A stretch of 37,567 nucleotides of DNA from Bacteroides acidifaciens (GCF_024623065.1 NZ_JANJZR010000042.1:1-37567), one strand, 5' to 3'; shown: positions 23,738 to 32,772, numbered from the stretch's first letter. Translations and numbers: made by a program. Notes: a model not told the origin generated them from the letters alone.

Positions 23738-23823
23738 CGTTCCACTATAGTTATCCGCAAGGATCACTATAGTTTCCCTTGCGGATAACTATAGTCTAAC
23801 GCAAGGGAGACTATAGTGTAACG
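23738..23823. repeat. Four-unit ACTATAGT palindromic array with 22-bp period
   Basis: The 8-bp palindrome ACTATAGT occurs at 23744, 23766, 23788 and 23810, exactly 22 bp apart. The 14-bp spacers carry a GCAAGG-type core in alternating orientation. Units 1 and 3 with their spacers form a perfect 19-bp inverted repeat (23744-23762 with 23777-23795). Units 2 and 4 form a second one (23765-23783 with 23800-23818) with a single T/G mismatch that is a G-U pair in RNA. The two hairpins overlap and exclude each other. Outer flanks CGTTCC and GTAACG are also nearly complementary. It could be a cooperative protein site, an RNA switch in the lyase 2 3' UTR, or a dispersed repeat element. Confidence 0.85.
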
Positions 23824-23908
23824 AAGTAATAGTAGCGAATGGAATGACTCTTAATTGCGAAACAAGTATATAAGAAAGCCCACAGAAAGAAATATTTCAA
23901 AAGTATAT

Positions 23909-23939
23909 TTTGAGATTGAGCGGAAGATTATTATCTTTA
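23909..23939 (+). promoter_or_regulatory. Promoter of the HTCS gene
   Basis: TTTG (23909-23912), a 19-nt spacer and TATCTTTA (23932-23939, one mismatch at the last base). The predicted start near 23946 leaves a short leader to the ATG at 23980. It lacks the shared PUL element, which fits constitutive low-level expression of the sensor. Confidence 0.5.
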
Positions 23940-23979
23940 CCAAGCTATTTGTAATACTCACAATTATCATCCGGCACCC

Positions 23980-26900
23980 ATGAGAAACCGACATATTCAA
24001 ACCAGGCTTGCCCTCAATTTTTTTCTTTGTCTCTTATCCGTTTCTGTCTGTTATGCTACGGCCAGTGAATCCGACCGCATCCATTTCCGGCGTTTGTCCG
24101 TCAACGACGGGATGTCACAAAATACGGTTCTGGCACTGACGCAAGACCATAATGGCAAAATCTGGGCGGGAACAATGGACGGGCTGAATTGGTATGATGG
24201 ATACCGTTTTGCCCCGCTCTACAAAGATTTGGACGACAGCACCAGTTTGTCCAACAATCATGTGTATTCACTCTGCACCGATGCCGAAGGCACGGTATGG
24301 GTAGGCACTTTAACAGGACTATCCCGATATAATATCGTAGGCAACAACTTCACCAATTACTCCTTGCCCGAAGGATTGCCTGTGCAAATATTTGCCATCG
24401 AAGACCTAAACGACCAAAGTCAACTGTTGCTGGGAACCAGCAACGGGCTGGTTGTTTTCGACAAAAAGACCGGATATATGAACCTTCATCCCCACTTGCA
24501 AGAAACAACCGTCTATTCGATCTGCCGAATCAACGAAGGAATTCTACTCGGAAGCTCTTCTGGTATCTATCATTATCGACCGCAAGACAATTCCGTAGTC
24601 CAAATACTCCCCGAACTAAAGAACGAAGCGATTTCATCCGTCATCTATGACCCGCGAAAGCGTACCTGCTGGCTGGGTTCTTTTATCAACGGTGTGTACT
24701 CTATAGACGAAAAATTCCAAATAAAGGAACACTATCTTTACAATGACCGGCAACGGCAATCTCCCTTCGAATCTGTCCGCACACTGGCACAGGATGACAA
24801 AGGCAGAATCTGGATAGGAACCATCAACGCCCTGTTCATTCTCGAACCGGAAACCGCCACGATAGAGAAATACACCTTCTCCCACGAAGATGAAAACTCG
24901 CTGGGACACAACTCCGTCCGCTCCATCCTGAAAGACAATCAAGGGGGAATGTGGGTCGGCACGTTCTACGGCGGACTCAACTATTATCATCCCATGGCTC
25001 CGGCATTTGATACGATGACCTATTCCGCCTACAAAAATTCTATCAGCGACAATACAGTAAGTTGTATTGTGGAAGATCCCCACACAGGCCATCTATGGAT
25101 AGGAACCAACGACGGAGGACTGAACGAATACGACCGGAAAAATAATCATTTCACTGTCTATCGCGCCAACCGCAACAATCCGAATGCGCTGCAATCGGAC
25201 AATATCAAATGTGCACTCCCCGACGGGAACGGCGTGTATATCGGTAGCCACGGTGGAGGACTGAGTTATCTGTCCGGAGGACGAATTGAGAATTTTGCTT
25301 TCCCAAATGCCGTTTCTTTCAACAACAGTTGCTATTCGCTACTCGACGGGAAAGACGGTACAATCTGGGTAGGCTCTCTCATCGGGCTTCACCGCTTTGA
25401 CAAAAAAAACAAGCAACTGTCTCTGCACCCGCTGGCACAGAAATATCCCCGACTGAACTCCGTACTCATCTCCGTGCTTTATCATGATTCGAAAGACCGG
25501 ATATGGATTGGTACGGAAGAGAGTCTGTTTGTCTACGCCAACGACCAGCTGGAGGAATGGAAGGATTATACCTCCAAAATCCCATCTCTGGTACAAGCTT
25601 TCTGCGTTGAGGAAGACAGCAACCATCAGATCTGGATAGGCTCTTCCGTCGGTCTGTACAAGTCGCCCGACGGAAGTACCGACCATCAGATTCGTTATTC
25701 TACCAATGACGGATTACCCAATAACTTCATCTATGGCGTACTGGAAGACGGACGCGGACGTTTATGGATAACGACCAACCGCGGTTTGTCCTGCTTCGAC
25801 CCTTCCGAGCAAACTTTTCTCAACTACACGGTGCAAGACGGACTGAGCCACGGACAGTTCAACACCTACGGAGCATGCAAAACACAGGATGGCATCTTCT
25901 ATCTGGGAAGCCTGAAAGGTATCACTTACTTCAATCCATACGAGTTTGTAGACAATCCGTTCTCTCCCAATGCCGTCGTCACCGGCGCCACCATCCTCAA
26001 CCAACCGGTGACGAACATCAAAGACGGTGTGTCGAAATATTTTCAAGCAAGCAACGGGCGGTTGTTGGGCATGTCTTTTCCATCCAACCGCAAGCTGTTC
26101 AGCATCCGCTTCTCGGTGATTAATTATCTTTCGGGCAAGAGAAATCTCTTTGCCTATAAGCTGGAAGGATTTGATGAAGACTGGGTGTCTTCAGCACAAG
26201 CCATCTCCCAACGGGGAGCCACCTACTCGAATCTGCCGCCGGGAAAGTATATATTCAAAGTGAAAGCGTGCAACAATAACGGCCGATGGAGCCTCACCCC
26301 CACCGAATTTTTCGTTCATATCACGCCGATGTGGTATCAGACGTGGTGGGCGGAAACGCTCTTCTTCCTGCTCATCTTAGGTGGAATCGCTTTCATACTC
26401 TACTTCTACATCGCACGGGCAAAGATGAAAATGCAGATGCAGATTGAACATCTCGAACGGAATAAGATTGAAGAAATCAGTCAGGAGAAAGTACGGTTTT
26501 ACATTAATATGTCACACGAATTGCGCACTCCTTTGAGTTTGATATTGGCTCCGCTGGAAGAATTGACAGAAGAGAAGAGCAAATTCGATGTGCAGGTTCA
26601 GCAGAAACTTTCGTATGTGTACAGAAACGGGAGGAAATTGCTGCATCTCGTCAATCAGTTGCTCGACTTCCGGAAAGCGGAATCGGGCGCACTGCCTATC
26701 CACGTGGCTATGGGCAATGTGGAGGAGCTGGCAGAAAATATCTTTACAATGTTTAGCGAGAATGCGCAAAAAAGGAATATTACGTATCAGTTCCGGGCGG
26801 ATCTGAAGGGTAGCTTGCTGCCGATGGATAAAACTTATGTGGAAATGATGCTGACCAACCTGCTTTCGAATGCTTTTAAATTTACGCCGAACGACGGAGA

Positions 26901-28092
26901 GATAACGCTTTCGCTCTGGAAAAAGGAGAAGCATTTCGGATTCAGCATCAAGGACAACGGCATCGGGATTCCGCCGGAAAAACTGTCACACATCTTCGAG
27001 CGTTTCTATCAGGCGAACGAAGGCGGAAAAGGGAGCGGAATCGGTCTTTCATTGGTGAAGTGTCTTGTAGAAAAACATCACGGAAGCATCAATGTGGAGA
27101 GCAAGCCGGGAGTGGGTACGGAGTTTGTCGTTGAATTGCCTGCGGATATAAAAGTGTTCAGCGCGACGGAGATAGTGAGCGGCAGGGAAGAGAAGAACTC
27201 CGACTGGAAGACTGCTTCGCTGGCTACGGAAACAATGGTGGAAAACGACGAGATGCAGGAGGCGAATCTGTCGGCTGATACAGGATTGGGAGAAGGGCAG
27301 TTGCAGTCGACCGAGGGTATGACGGAAACCATTCTTCTGGTAGATGATAATAAGGAAATGGTTGATTATCTGAAGAATCATTTCAAATCGAGATACATCA
27401 CGCTGACTGCCGGAAACGGAGAAGAAGCACTTGCCATCCTGAAAGAGCAGAAAGTAGACATCGTACTCTCCGACGTCATGATGCCCGGTATCGATGGCAT
27501 CAAGCTGTGCGAACTGATTAAGAAGAATATGCAGACTTGCCACATTCCCGTCATTCTCTTGTCTGCCAAAGGTAGCATTGAAGCGCAGACGGCCGGTATC
27601 TGCATCGGTGCGGACGATTATATCCCCAAACCGTTCTCTATCAATTTGCTGAAAGGAAAAATCAGTAATATCCTGAAAACGAAACAACGGTTAAGGTATT
27701 ATTATTCAAACACCATCGACATTGATACAGCGAAAATGACTTCCAACGCACTAGATGAAGAGTTCATGACCAAAGCTATACAGATTGTGGAGGAGAATAT
27801 TGACGACGAGAATTTTACGGCGGACGATTTGGCGGAAAAGTTATTTATGAGCCGTTCTTCATTGTATCTCAAAATGAACTCCGTATCGGGAGAGCCACCG
27901 GCTAACTTCATCCGGCGCATACGATTCAATAAAGCTTGTAAGTTACTGTTGGAAGGAAGATATTCGATTTCCGAAATCAGTAGTAAGGTGGGATTCAGTT
28001 CGGCATCTTATTTCTCCACCAGTTTTAAGAAGTATATGGGTTGCCTGCCGTCGGATTATGCAAAGAACCAGGGAAAGAAGAGGGAAAACTAA
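23980..28092 (+). CDS. Hybrid two-component system sensor/regulator (HTCS)
   Basis: A 1370-residue one-protein two-component system that controls PULs. The order is: signal segment (about 1-28), beta-propeller sensor of repeated units such as KIWAGTMDGLNWYD and WIGTNDGGLNEYD (about 35-700), Y_Y_Y domain (about 710-780), and a membrane helix (about 791-813). Then come the HisKA domain with phospho-acceptor H846 in NMSHELRTP, the HATPase domain (N960 and N964 in TNLLSNAFKF, DNGIGIPPEKL near 992), a receiver domain from about 1116 with D1165 in LSDVMMPGIDG, and an AraC-type helix-turn-helix (about 1279-1365). Key residues are intact, so it should be functional. In characterised HTCS the periplasmic sensor binds an oligosaccharide made by the PUL enzymes. 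It presumably activates the GH29, susC and lyase 3 promoters. Confidence 0.97.
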   Translation: MRNRHIQTRLALNFFLCLLSVSVCYATASESDRIHFRRLSVNDGMSQNTVLALTQDHNGKIWAGTMDGLNWYDGYRFAPLYKDLDDSTSLSNNHVYSLCTDAEGTVWVGTLTGLSRYNIVGNNFTNYSLPEGLPVQIFAIEDLNDQSQLLLGTSNGLVVFDKKTGYMNLHPHLQETTVYSICRINEGILLGSSSGIYHYRPQDNSVVQILPELKNEAISSVIYDPRKRTCWLGSFINGVYSIDEKFQIKEHYLYNDRQRQSPFESVRTLAQDDKGRIWIGTINALFILEPETATIEKYTFSHEDENSLGHNSVRSILKDNQGGMWVGTFYGGLNYYHPMAPAFDTMTYSAYKNSISDNTVSCIVEDPHTGHLWIGTNDGGLNEYDRKNNHFTVYRANRNNPNALQSDNIKCALPDGNGVYIGSHGGGLSYLSGGRIENFAFPNAVSFNNSCYSLLDGKDGTIWVGSLIGLHRFDKKNKQLSLHPLAQKYPRLNSVLISVLYHDSKDRIWIGTEESLFVYANDQLEEWKDYTSKIPSLVQAFCVEEDSNHQIWIGSSVGLYKSPDGSTDHQIRYSTNDGLPNNFIYGVLEDGRGRLWITTNRGLSCFDPSEQTFLNYTVQDGLSHGQFNTYGACKTQDGIFYLGSLKGITYFNPYEFVDNPFSPNAVVTGATILNQPVTNIKDGVSKYFQASNGRLLGMSFPSNRKLFSIRFSVINYLSGKRNLFAYKLEGFDEDWVSSAQAISQRGATYSNLPPGKYIFKVKACNNNGRWSLTPTEFFVHITPMWYQTWWAETLFFLLILGGIAFILYFYIARAKMKMQMQIEHLERNKIEEISQEKVRFYINMSHELRTPLSLILAPLEELTEEKSKFDVQVQQKLSYVYRNGRKLLHLVNQLLDFRKAESGALPIHVAMGNVEELAENIFTMFSENAQKRNITYQFRADLKGSLLPMDKTYVEMMLTNLLSNAFKFTPNDGEITLSLWKKEKHFGFSIKDNGIGIPPEKLSHIFERFYQANEGGKGSGIGLSLVKCLVEKHHGSINVESKPGVGTEFVVELPADIKVFSATEIVSGREEKNSDWKTASLATETMVENDEMQEANLSADTGLGEGQLQSTEGMTETILLVDDNKEMVDYLKNHFKSRYITLTAGNGEEALAILKEQKVDIVLSDVMMPGIDGIKLCELIKKNMQTCHIPVILLSAKGSIEAQTAGICIGADDYIPKPFSINLLKGKISNILKTKQRLRYYYSNTIDIDTAKMTSNALDEEFMTKAIQIVEENIDDENFTADDLAEKLFMSRSSLYLKMNSVSGEPPANFIRRIRFNKACKLLLEGRYSISEISSKVGFSSASYFSTSFKKYMGCLPSDYAKNQGKKREN

Positions 28093-28133
28093 AGGGGATA
28101 GAGGAAAGGGAGGTTGTATCGAATAAAAAAGAA

Positions 28134-28163
28134 AAGAGAGGCTGATAGAAATCACCCTCTCTC
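28134..28163 (-). terminator. Terminator of the lyase 3-GH88 operon
   Basis: On the minus strand GAGAGGGTGAT (28161-28151) pairs with ATCAGCCTCTC (28146-28136, one mismatch) around TTCT and is followed by TTTTCTTTTTT. It lies between the convergent HTCS and GH88 genes. The plus-strand side lacks a T-run. Confidence 0.75.
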
Positions 28164-28187
28164 AAAAAAATATACATGGTACGCTAA

Positions 28188-29393
28188 CTAGCAGAATTTC
28201 TTCAACTCTTTATATCGTTTCAAGGCTTCCAGGTAGTAGTAATCTGCATAATTCAGTGGTACGTCTACCTCACTATTGTGCGGGAAACTACCGACCGAAT
28301 GAAGTAGAATGAACCCTTTATTCTCCTTATCTTTTGCCAAGTATTCCGGTGAAGAAAGTTGTTTGAGAATACTTTCGGCATACTCAGTGTAGTCATCGCT
28401 TAACTTTTTATCGTCAGTATAGCCATTCAGTTCGAGTAGAGCAGAAGCGGTTACGGCTGCTGCCGATGCGTCACGAGGAGCATTCGGTATATCGGGAGCG
28501 TTGTAATCCCAGTAAGGAATATAGTCTTTTTCCGAAGGACGATTGTTCATGATAAAGCGAACAATCTTATGTGCTGCTTCGAGGTAAACGGGATTCTTCG
28601 TAAAGCGGTAACACATCGTATATCCGTAAACACCCCATGCCTGCCCGCGCGCCCATGCAGAAGAGTCGGAATATCCCTGGAAAGTTCCTTTGGATTCTAC
28701 TTTGCCGCTTGGCACAGAATAGCTGACTACATGATAGGAAGTCATATCCTCGCGAAAGTGATTCTTCAACGTCTTATCCGCATGAGCAATCGCTATATCA
28801 CGATATTTCGAATTACCGGTTTGCTCGGATGCCCAGAAGAGCATTTCAAGATTCATCATATTATCAATGATGACCGGATAACTCCAGTCACCGAAGTCCC
28901 AGGAACGGATTAGTCCTACTTCCGGACTGAATCGTGCACAAAGGCTTTCAGAAGAATTTACTAGAATCTGTTTATCTTTTGATTCCGGTTTCAGACGAAG
29001 GGCATGTCCGTAGCTGCAAAACATCATAAAACCGATATCATGGTTTCCTGTATAATATTGGATATCTTCCAAACGGTTGGTGTACGTCCGGGCTTCCTTC
29101 GCCAAAGCTTCATCACCTGTCAAATCATAAGCCAGCCACATGGAGCCGGGATAGAAACCGCTCGTCCAGTCTTTAGCATTTTCCAGACGATAACTTCCGT
29201 CTTCTTTGACAGAACGGGGGAAACAAGCGGTATCCGGCACGTTTTCCAACTGTTCCGCCATGTAAAGTAACTGACGGCCGGAGGTTTCCACTGCATTCTC
29301 AAACCATTCGGGTGCACCTGCTTTGGGAATGCTACAAGCGGTCAACAGGCTCATTCCCCAAACCGCAACACACAATTTTCTTTTCATTTTCAT
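28188..29393 (-). CDS. GH88 unsaturated glucuronyl hydrolase
   Basis: A 401-residue lipoprotein-type enzyme (lipobox LTAC after a short hydrophobic signal). The residues after the cysteine, SIPKAG, are not acidic, which favours a periplasmic location. GH88 features are the alpha/alpha-barrel segments DWTSGFYPGSMWLAYDLTGD, D119 in HDIGFMMFCSYGHAL, D177 in VIIDNMMNLEMLFW, and SDSSAWARGQAWGVYGY. D119 and D177 correspond by motif to the two essential aspartates of Bacillus UGL (family knowledge). The enzyme hydrates the 4,5-unsaturated uronic acid left by lyases, releasing it from the oligosaccharide end. It follows lyase 3 by 39 nt on the same transcript, a direct functional pairing. Confidence 0.95.
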   Translation of the reverse strand: MKMKRKLCVAVWGMSLLTACSIPKAGAPEWFENAVETSGRQLLYMAEQLENVPDTACFPRSVKEDGSYRLENAKDWTSGFYPGSMWLAYDLTGDEALAKEARTYTNRLEDIQYYTGNHDIGFMMFCSYGHALRLKPESKDKQILVNSSESLCARFSPEVGLIRSWDFGDWSYPVIIDNMMNLEMLFWASEQTGNSKYRDIAIAHADKTLKNHFREDMTSYHVVSYSVPSGKVESKGTFQGYSDSSAWARGQAWGVYGYTMCYRFTKNPVYLEAAHKIVRFIMNNRPSEKDYIPYWDYNAPDIPNAPRDASAAAVTASALLELNGYTDDKKLSDDYTEYAESILKQLSSPEYLAKDKENKGFILLHSVGSFPHNSEVDVPLNYADYYYLEALKRYKELKKFC

Positions 29394-29432
29394 ATTGATA
29401 GCTTTAGTGATTTATTCTCTATCTTGCTTATT

Positions 29433-31970
29433 TTATTGATTACTTCCGGTAAGTTGAGGCTTCTGGTCTGCCATTTCCTGCACTTGCCACTCTCCTTTTA
29501 TCTTATCGAACAGCAAAGAGGACTCCCTGTGGACAAGCTTATATAACTTCCCGCCAATCAACAGAGAAGGTTTGCCATAACTGAAGGTTGCATGATTGAC
29601 GGCATTGGAAATATACAGGCAAGCAGGCTTTCTTGTGTCCAATTCGGCTTCAATACTCCAGTCTCCACATTGAAAATGATTACCGTCTCTTACTATTTCC
29701 ACAGTTTTTGTTCCATCTGCGTTTACTTGAATCAAAGTCAGAATCCGATTACGTTTACAGGGAGTGAAACTTGCAGTCAGATGCCATTGATTATTCAGAA
29801 CTTCACCGCGTACTGCTTTTTTCTCATCGGGAGGAGCTACAAAACGGTCGGTTTGAGTGAGTTTACAATCCTGCTGACTGAATAATTGCGCCACAGCAGT
29901 AAACTGTTTTTCTTCATTCCGCGTGATAAGTCGCTTAGCTTCTTCACCGATAGAGAACTGAACCGGACTATGCAACAGCCAATCCCAACGGACAGGCTTT
30001 TCTGCTTCCATTTCATCATAAATCAAGACTTTATCCGGATGCAACAGGAAAATATGTCTCCGGTAAAGAGTCAAAGGAGTCTCGCCGAATCCGTTTTCTA
30101 CAGACTGTTCCAGTTGCTGGTTGGCAAAGTTTCGAATCCACATCGGATATTCACTGATACCGCAATAGGCACTCGAAGCGTCACCCAAAGCATAGGAAAT
30201 GTGTTCACCACCGAGCATACGCACAATATTACCATAAGCTTTGGTAGAAAAAGGCTGTCCGATACCATCCACCAACAGAGTATTGTGTGCCCGTGTATGA
30301 CGGTATGAGAGTAAATTATGAGCATCGGCAAAATTCATGTAATAACCTGTGGAACCATAGACTGGCACACCCCGGAAATGCAGATTGAATGCATTCTGGT
30401 CGGAATGGGTATGACTGCCCGAACCGAAAGGACTGGAATGAAAGTTCAGACAAAGATTATCCTGATAATCTTGCATGGACGAGTTGGCTATCATCTCACC
30501 ACAATCACGGAACCATCTTGCCTTAGGTTCATCTGCCGGAATTCCAGTCTGCGTCTTTCGTGATTCGGGCCGCACCATACGGTACAGACGCATTTCATCA
30601 TCCATTTCATATCTTTTATCAATAGAGGTATACCAAGCCGCATAAGGGTCACCCGTCTCTCGCGCCAGAAATTCGACAAACGCGCTACGAACAATCAATG
30701 GTTTGTCGTTCATCTGTTCATGACCATCACCGAAACTCACACTCTGCGAATGTGGCGGCCAGCCATATGTCATCGCTTTCCCAACCTCGCGATACCAGGG
30801 GTGCTGAAAGAAATCCGTGCCAGTCAGGTAAGAGAAAAGACTGGGAACATAAGATAAGGTAACGGCATTGGCACTAAAATAGCATGTACCGTTTATCCAC
30901 GCACCGTCGCGATTGAATCCGGTAGCAGGGGCGCGGGAAGTCCATAACTCATACCCATACTCGAAGAACTCACGAGCTTCGGGATATTTATCATAAAGCA
31001 CCAAAGAAGTCTGCAATAACCTGCGGAAAGTGAACTGCCACAGATGATTATCGAATATATGATTCTCCATAGAGCCCTGAAAGCGTGGTCGGTAATGATG
31101 CAGAATCTTCACCATCAGCTGCTCCATCTTAATGCGCTCATCGGCCGTGAAGCGGTCGTGGCAAGTCTCATACGTACAAGCAAAAAGATATGCAAGGTCA
31201 CCTGCGTAAAAATCATCATCCAACCGGCGGTCATTCACCTGAGAGGGCAGCAACCAGCGAATCAACTGTACCATCTTATTTGCATAAACATCCCTTTGCA
31301 GCAACATATAAGCCGTATGAAGTTTCTCACAATGAACCACCATGGCAGACGCATGTTTATAAGGTTGCGTATCCGTACTATAATCTGCCGCCAACCCTTC
31401 ACGCGCGGAGCTAATCATACGATTGTATTCGGGATGTGAATACATCTTCTGACGGGCATCTTCCAATCCTTTTTCCAAAAAGCAATAGAGACGGGGATGT
31501 TTCTCCGACATCGTTTTCCGGACTTCTTCAAAAGAAGGCGTTACGAATTTCGGTATATCATCGGTTATCGTAAAAGAATAGGTAGGACTCCAAGACATAG
31601 CCTCTCCGGATTTACTGACGGAACGGAAACGCCAATACCAAGTACCGGAACTTAGTGTCTGATGCGGATTAAACATACACCAAGGTACAGGCTTGGAAAG
31701 TATTGTCGTACTTCCTGTAAAATCTTCCTCTTTAGAAAGAGTAAACTGCAAGAAATCCGATAACTTCATCTTCTGCGGAACCAGCAAGGGAACCGGATTT
31801 AAATAAGGTTGGTTAAATACCTGCGGATAAGGCGTCTCACGCTCATTCTCGTGGATACGAGACGGTATATATTCACGAGCTTCAAGAGCATCCGAGAAAA
31901 CCAGCTTGCATAAAAGCACCGCACCCATAAATTTCAATAACTCCAAAAACTTACTTCTCTGTTGATTCAT
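29433..31970 (-). CDS. Heparinase II/III-like polysaccharide lyase 3
   Basis: An 845-residue exported protein, a close paralogue of lyase 2 (shared HPRLYCFL, GTWYWRFRS, ENHIFDNH, FNRDGAW, PWY..VGKAMTY/PPHS.SV.FGDG blocks). The N terminus has a short hydrophobic segment (FMGAVLLCKLVFSDALEA), likely a cleavable signal. There is no clear lipobox, so a periplasmic location is favoured. Toroid residues N303-H304 sit in ENHIFDNHLWQ. The beta-part motif reads SGSHTHSDQNAFN with H520 and H522, where lyases 1 and 2 have SHAIANQN and SHTVANQN. It is the first gene of a two-gene minus-strand operon with GH88. Family class and linkage specificity remain unassigned. Confidence 0.88.
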   Translation of the reverse strand: MNQQRSKFLELLKFMGAVLLCKLVFSDALEAREYIPSRIHENERETPYPQVFNQPYLNPVPLLVPQKMKLSDFLQFTLSKEEDFTGSTTILSKPVPWCMFNPHQTLSSGTWYWRFRSVSKSGEAMSWSPTYSFTITDDIPKFVTPSFEEVRKTMSEKHPRLYCFLEKGLEDARQKMYSHPEYNRMISSAREGLAADYSTDTQPYKHASAMVVHCEKLHTAYMLLQRDVYANKMVQLIRWLLPSQVNDRRLDDDFYAGDLAYLFACTYETCHDRFTADERIKMEQLMVKILHHYRPRFQGSMENHIFDNHLWQFTFRRLLQTSLVLYDKYPEAREFFEYGYELWTSRAPATGFNRDGAWINGTCYFSANAVTLSYVPSLFSYLTGTDFFQHPWYREVGKAMTYGWPPHSQSVSFGDGHEQMNDKPLIVRSAFVEFLARETGDPYAAWYTSIDKRYEMDDEMRLYRMVRPESRKTQTGIPADEPKARWFRDCGEMIANSSMQDYQDNLCLNFHSSPFGSGSHTHSDQNAFNLHFRGVPVYGSTGYYMNFADAHNLLSYRHTRAHNTLLVDGIGQPFSTKAYGNIVRMLGGEHISYALGDASSAYCGISEYPMWIRNFANQQLEQSVENGFGETPLTLYRRHIFLLHPDKVLIYDEMEAEKPVRWDWLLHSPVQFSIGEEAKRLITRNEEKQFTAVAQLFSQQDCKLTQTDRFVAPPDEKKAVRGEVLNNQWHLTASFTPCKRNRILTLIQVNADGTKTVEIVRDGNHFQCGDWSIEAELDTRKPACLYISNAVNHATFSYGKPSLLIGGKLYKLVHRESSLLFDKIKGEWQVQEMADQKPQLTGSNQ

Positions 31971-32003
31971 AATATTAAAATTTATTCAGTAGTTCACTGA
32001 CAG

Positions 32004-32054
32004 CAAAAGTAGGTGTTACCAGCAAGAAAGACTTTAAATATCTATTTTTTCATT
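32004..32054 (-). promoter_or_regulatory. Candidate regulated promoter of the lyase 3-GH88 operon
   Basis: On the minus strand TACTTTTG (32011-32004) is an exact -7 match, and no TTTG lies at the -33 position. AATGAA (from 32054) and GATATTTA (32042-32035) resemble the right half of the susC element (AATGAA...GATAATTA). The distance from the GATA block to the -7 box is 31 bp, the same as at susC. The left half is poorly conserved. Confidence 0.42.
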
Positions 32055-32125
32055 CTTGATTCTATTTGTTATAATATAGATTTTATCCAAAACCCTTTCG
32101 TTTTTGTCTACTCACATCTTTATAA

Positions 32126-32171
32126 ATAAAAAGACAGCGTACTTTTCTCTTAAAAAGAGAAAAGTACGCTG
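32126..32171 (-). terminator. Terminator of the DUF4488-like gene
   Basis: A perfect 17-bp inverted repeat (32135-32151 with 32155-32171, cores CAGCGTACTTTTCTCTT) with a 3-nt loop. On the minus strand it is followed by TCTTTTTATTT. Confidence 0.88.
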
Positions 32172-32194
32172 CCTACATTAATAACGAAACTCGC

Positions 32195-32686
32195 CTATCT
32201 CACAATATCTTCCGGAAATTTAGCCGGCATCTCCACCCTCTTCCAGGTTTCATAATACCAGGTGTTCAACTCATTTCCATTCAAATCATTTTTGATAAAA
32301 TATTTCAGATGAAGATAATCATTGTCTTTAATCTCAAATTCCAAAATATTGTCCTGATTGTCCAGCATCGGGAGATGAATGTTCTTCTCGATACTTTCCT
32401 TATAAGAATCGTCCGTGAGTTGTTTATAAGTACCGTATCCGGTAATAATCGCATCCGCACCGGGAATAATGGTAAAGTTGACGATTTGTCCGTCATCACT
32501 CAATACTTTAAATGTATTACTGGGTTTCAACTCTCCCGGAACATCGGGAGATTCCGACACATAATGGCAGAGCTGCCAAATACCTTTCAAATCGGCCGCT
32601 TTGAATTTGGTTTTCTTCTGGGCCGTCGCACCTGTTACCGCTAACAACATTATTGAAAGCATGGTAAAGAAATAGAGCTTTTTCAT
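32195..32686 (-). CDS. Exported DUF4488-like protein
   Basis: A 163-residue small exported protein with a signal peptide ([18 protein letters not shown]). After a lysine-rich start it reads [20 protein letters not shown], then alternating short strands ([56 protein letters not shown]) and a C-terminal WYYETWKRV. This lipocalin-like layout matches DUF4488 proteins of Bacteroides. The function is unknown. It is monocistronic, with its own -7 box and a strong terminator, and does not share the PUL element, so I consider it outside the PUL. Confidence 0.8.
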   Translation of the reverse strand: MKKLYFFTMLSIMLLAVTGATAQKKTKFKAADLKGIWQLCHYVSESPDVPGELKPSNTFKVLSDDGQIVNFTIIPGADAIITGYGTYKQLTDDSYKESIEKNIHLPMLDNQDNILEFEIKDNDYLHLKYFIKNDLNGNELNTWYYETWKRVEMPAKFPEDIVR

Positions 32687-32726
32687 TGTTGTATTATTTT
32701 AGTTAACACTCTCGAATGCGCATTTC

Positions 32727-32759
32727 CAAATATAAAGATTTATTTTGAGAATACAGCAA
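32727..32759 (-). promoter_or_regulatory. Candidate promoter of the DUF4488-like gene
   Basis: Minus-strand TATATTTG (32734-32727) is an exact -7 match. TTG lies at 32759-32757, giving a slightly long 22-nt spacer. Confidence 0.45.
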
Positions 32760-32772
32760 TTCAGGGCATAAA

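Larger units (their letters stand above)
23627..23979. other. Intergenic region with repeat array, upstream of the HTCS gene
   Basis: No gene is visible. It contains the ACTATAGT array (23738-23823) about 110 nt after the lyase 2 stop codon, and a good promoter (23909-23939) for the HTCS gene. No classical terminator with a T-run was found after lyase 2. Confidence 0.7.

Noticed and set aside
23738..23823. ACTATAGT array as a CRISPR
   Set aside because: The repeated unit is only 8 bp, the spacers are related to each other in alternating orientation, and no cas genes are nearby.
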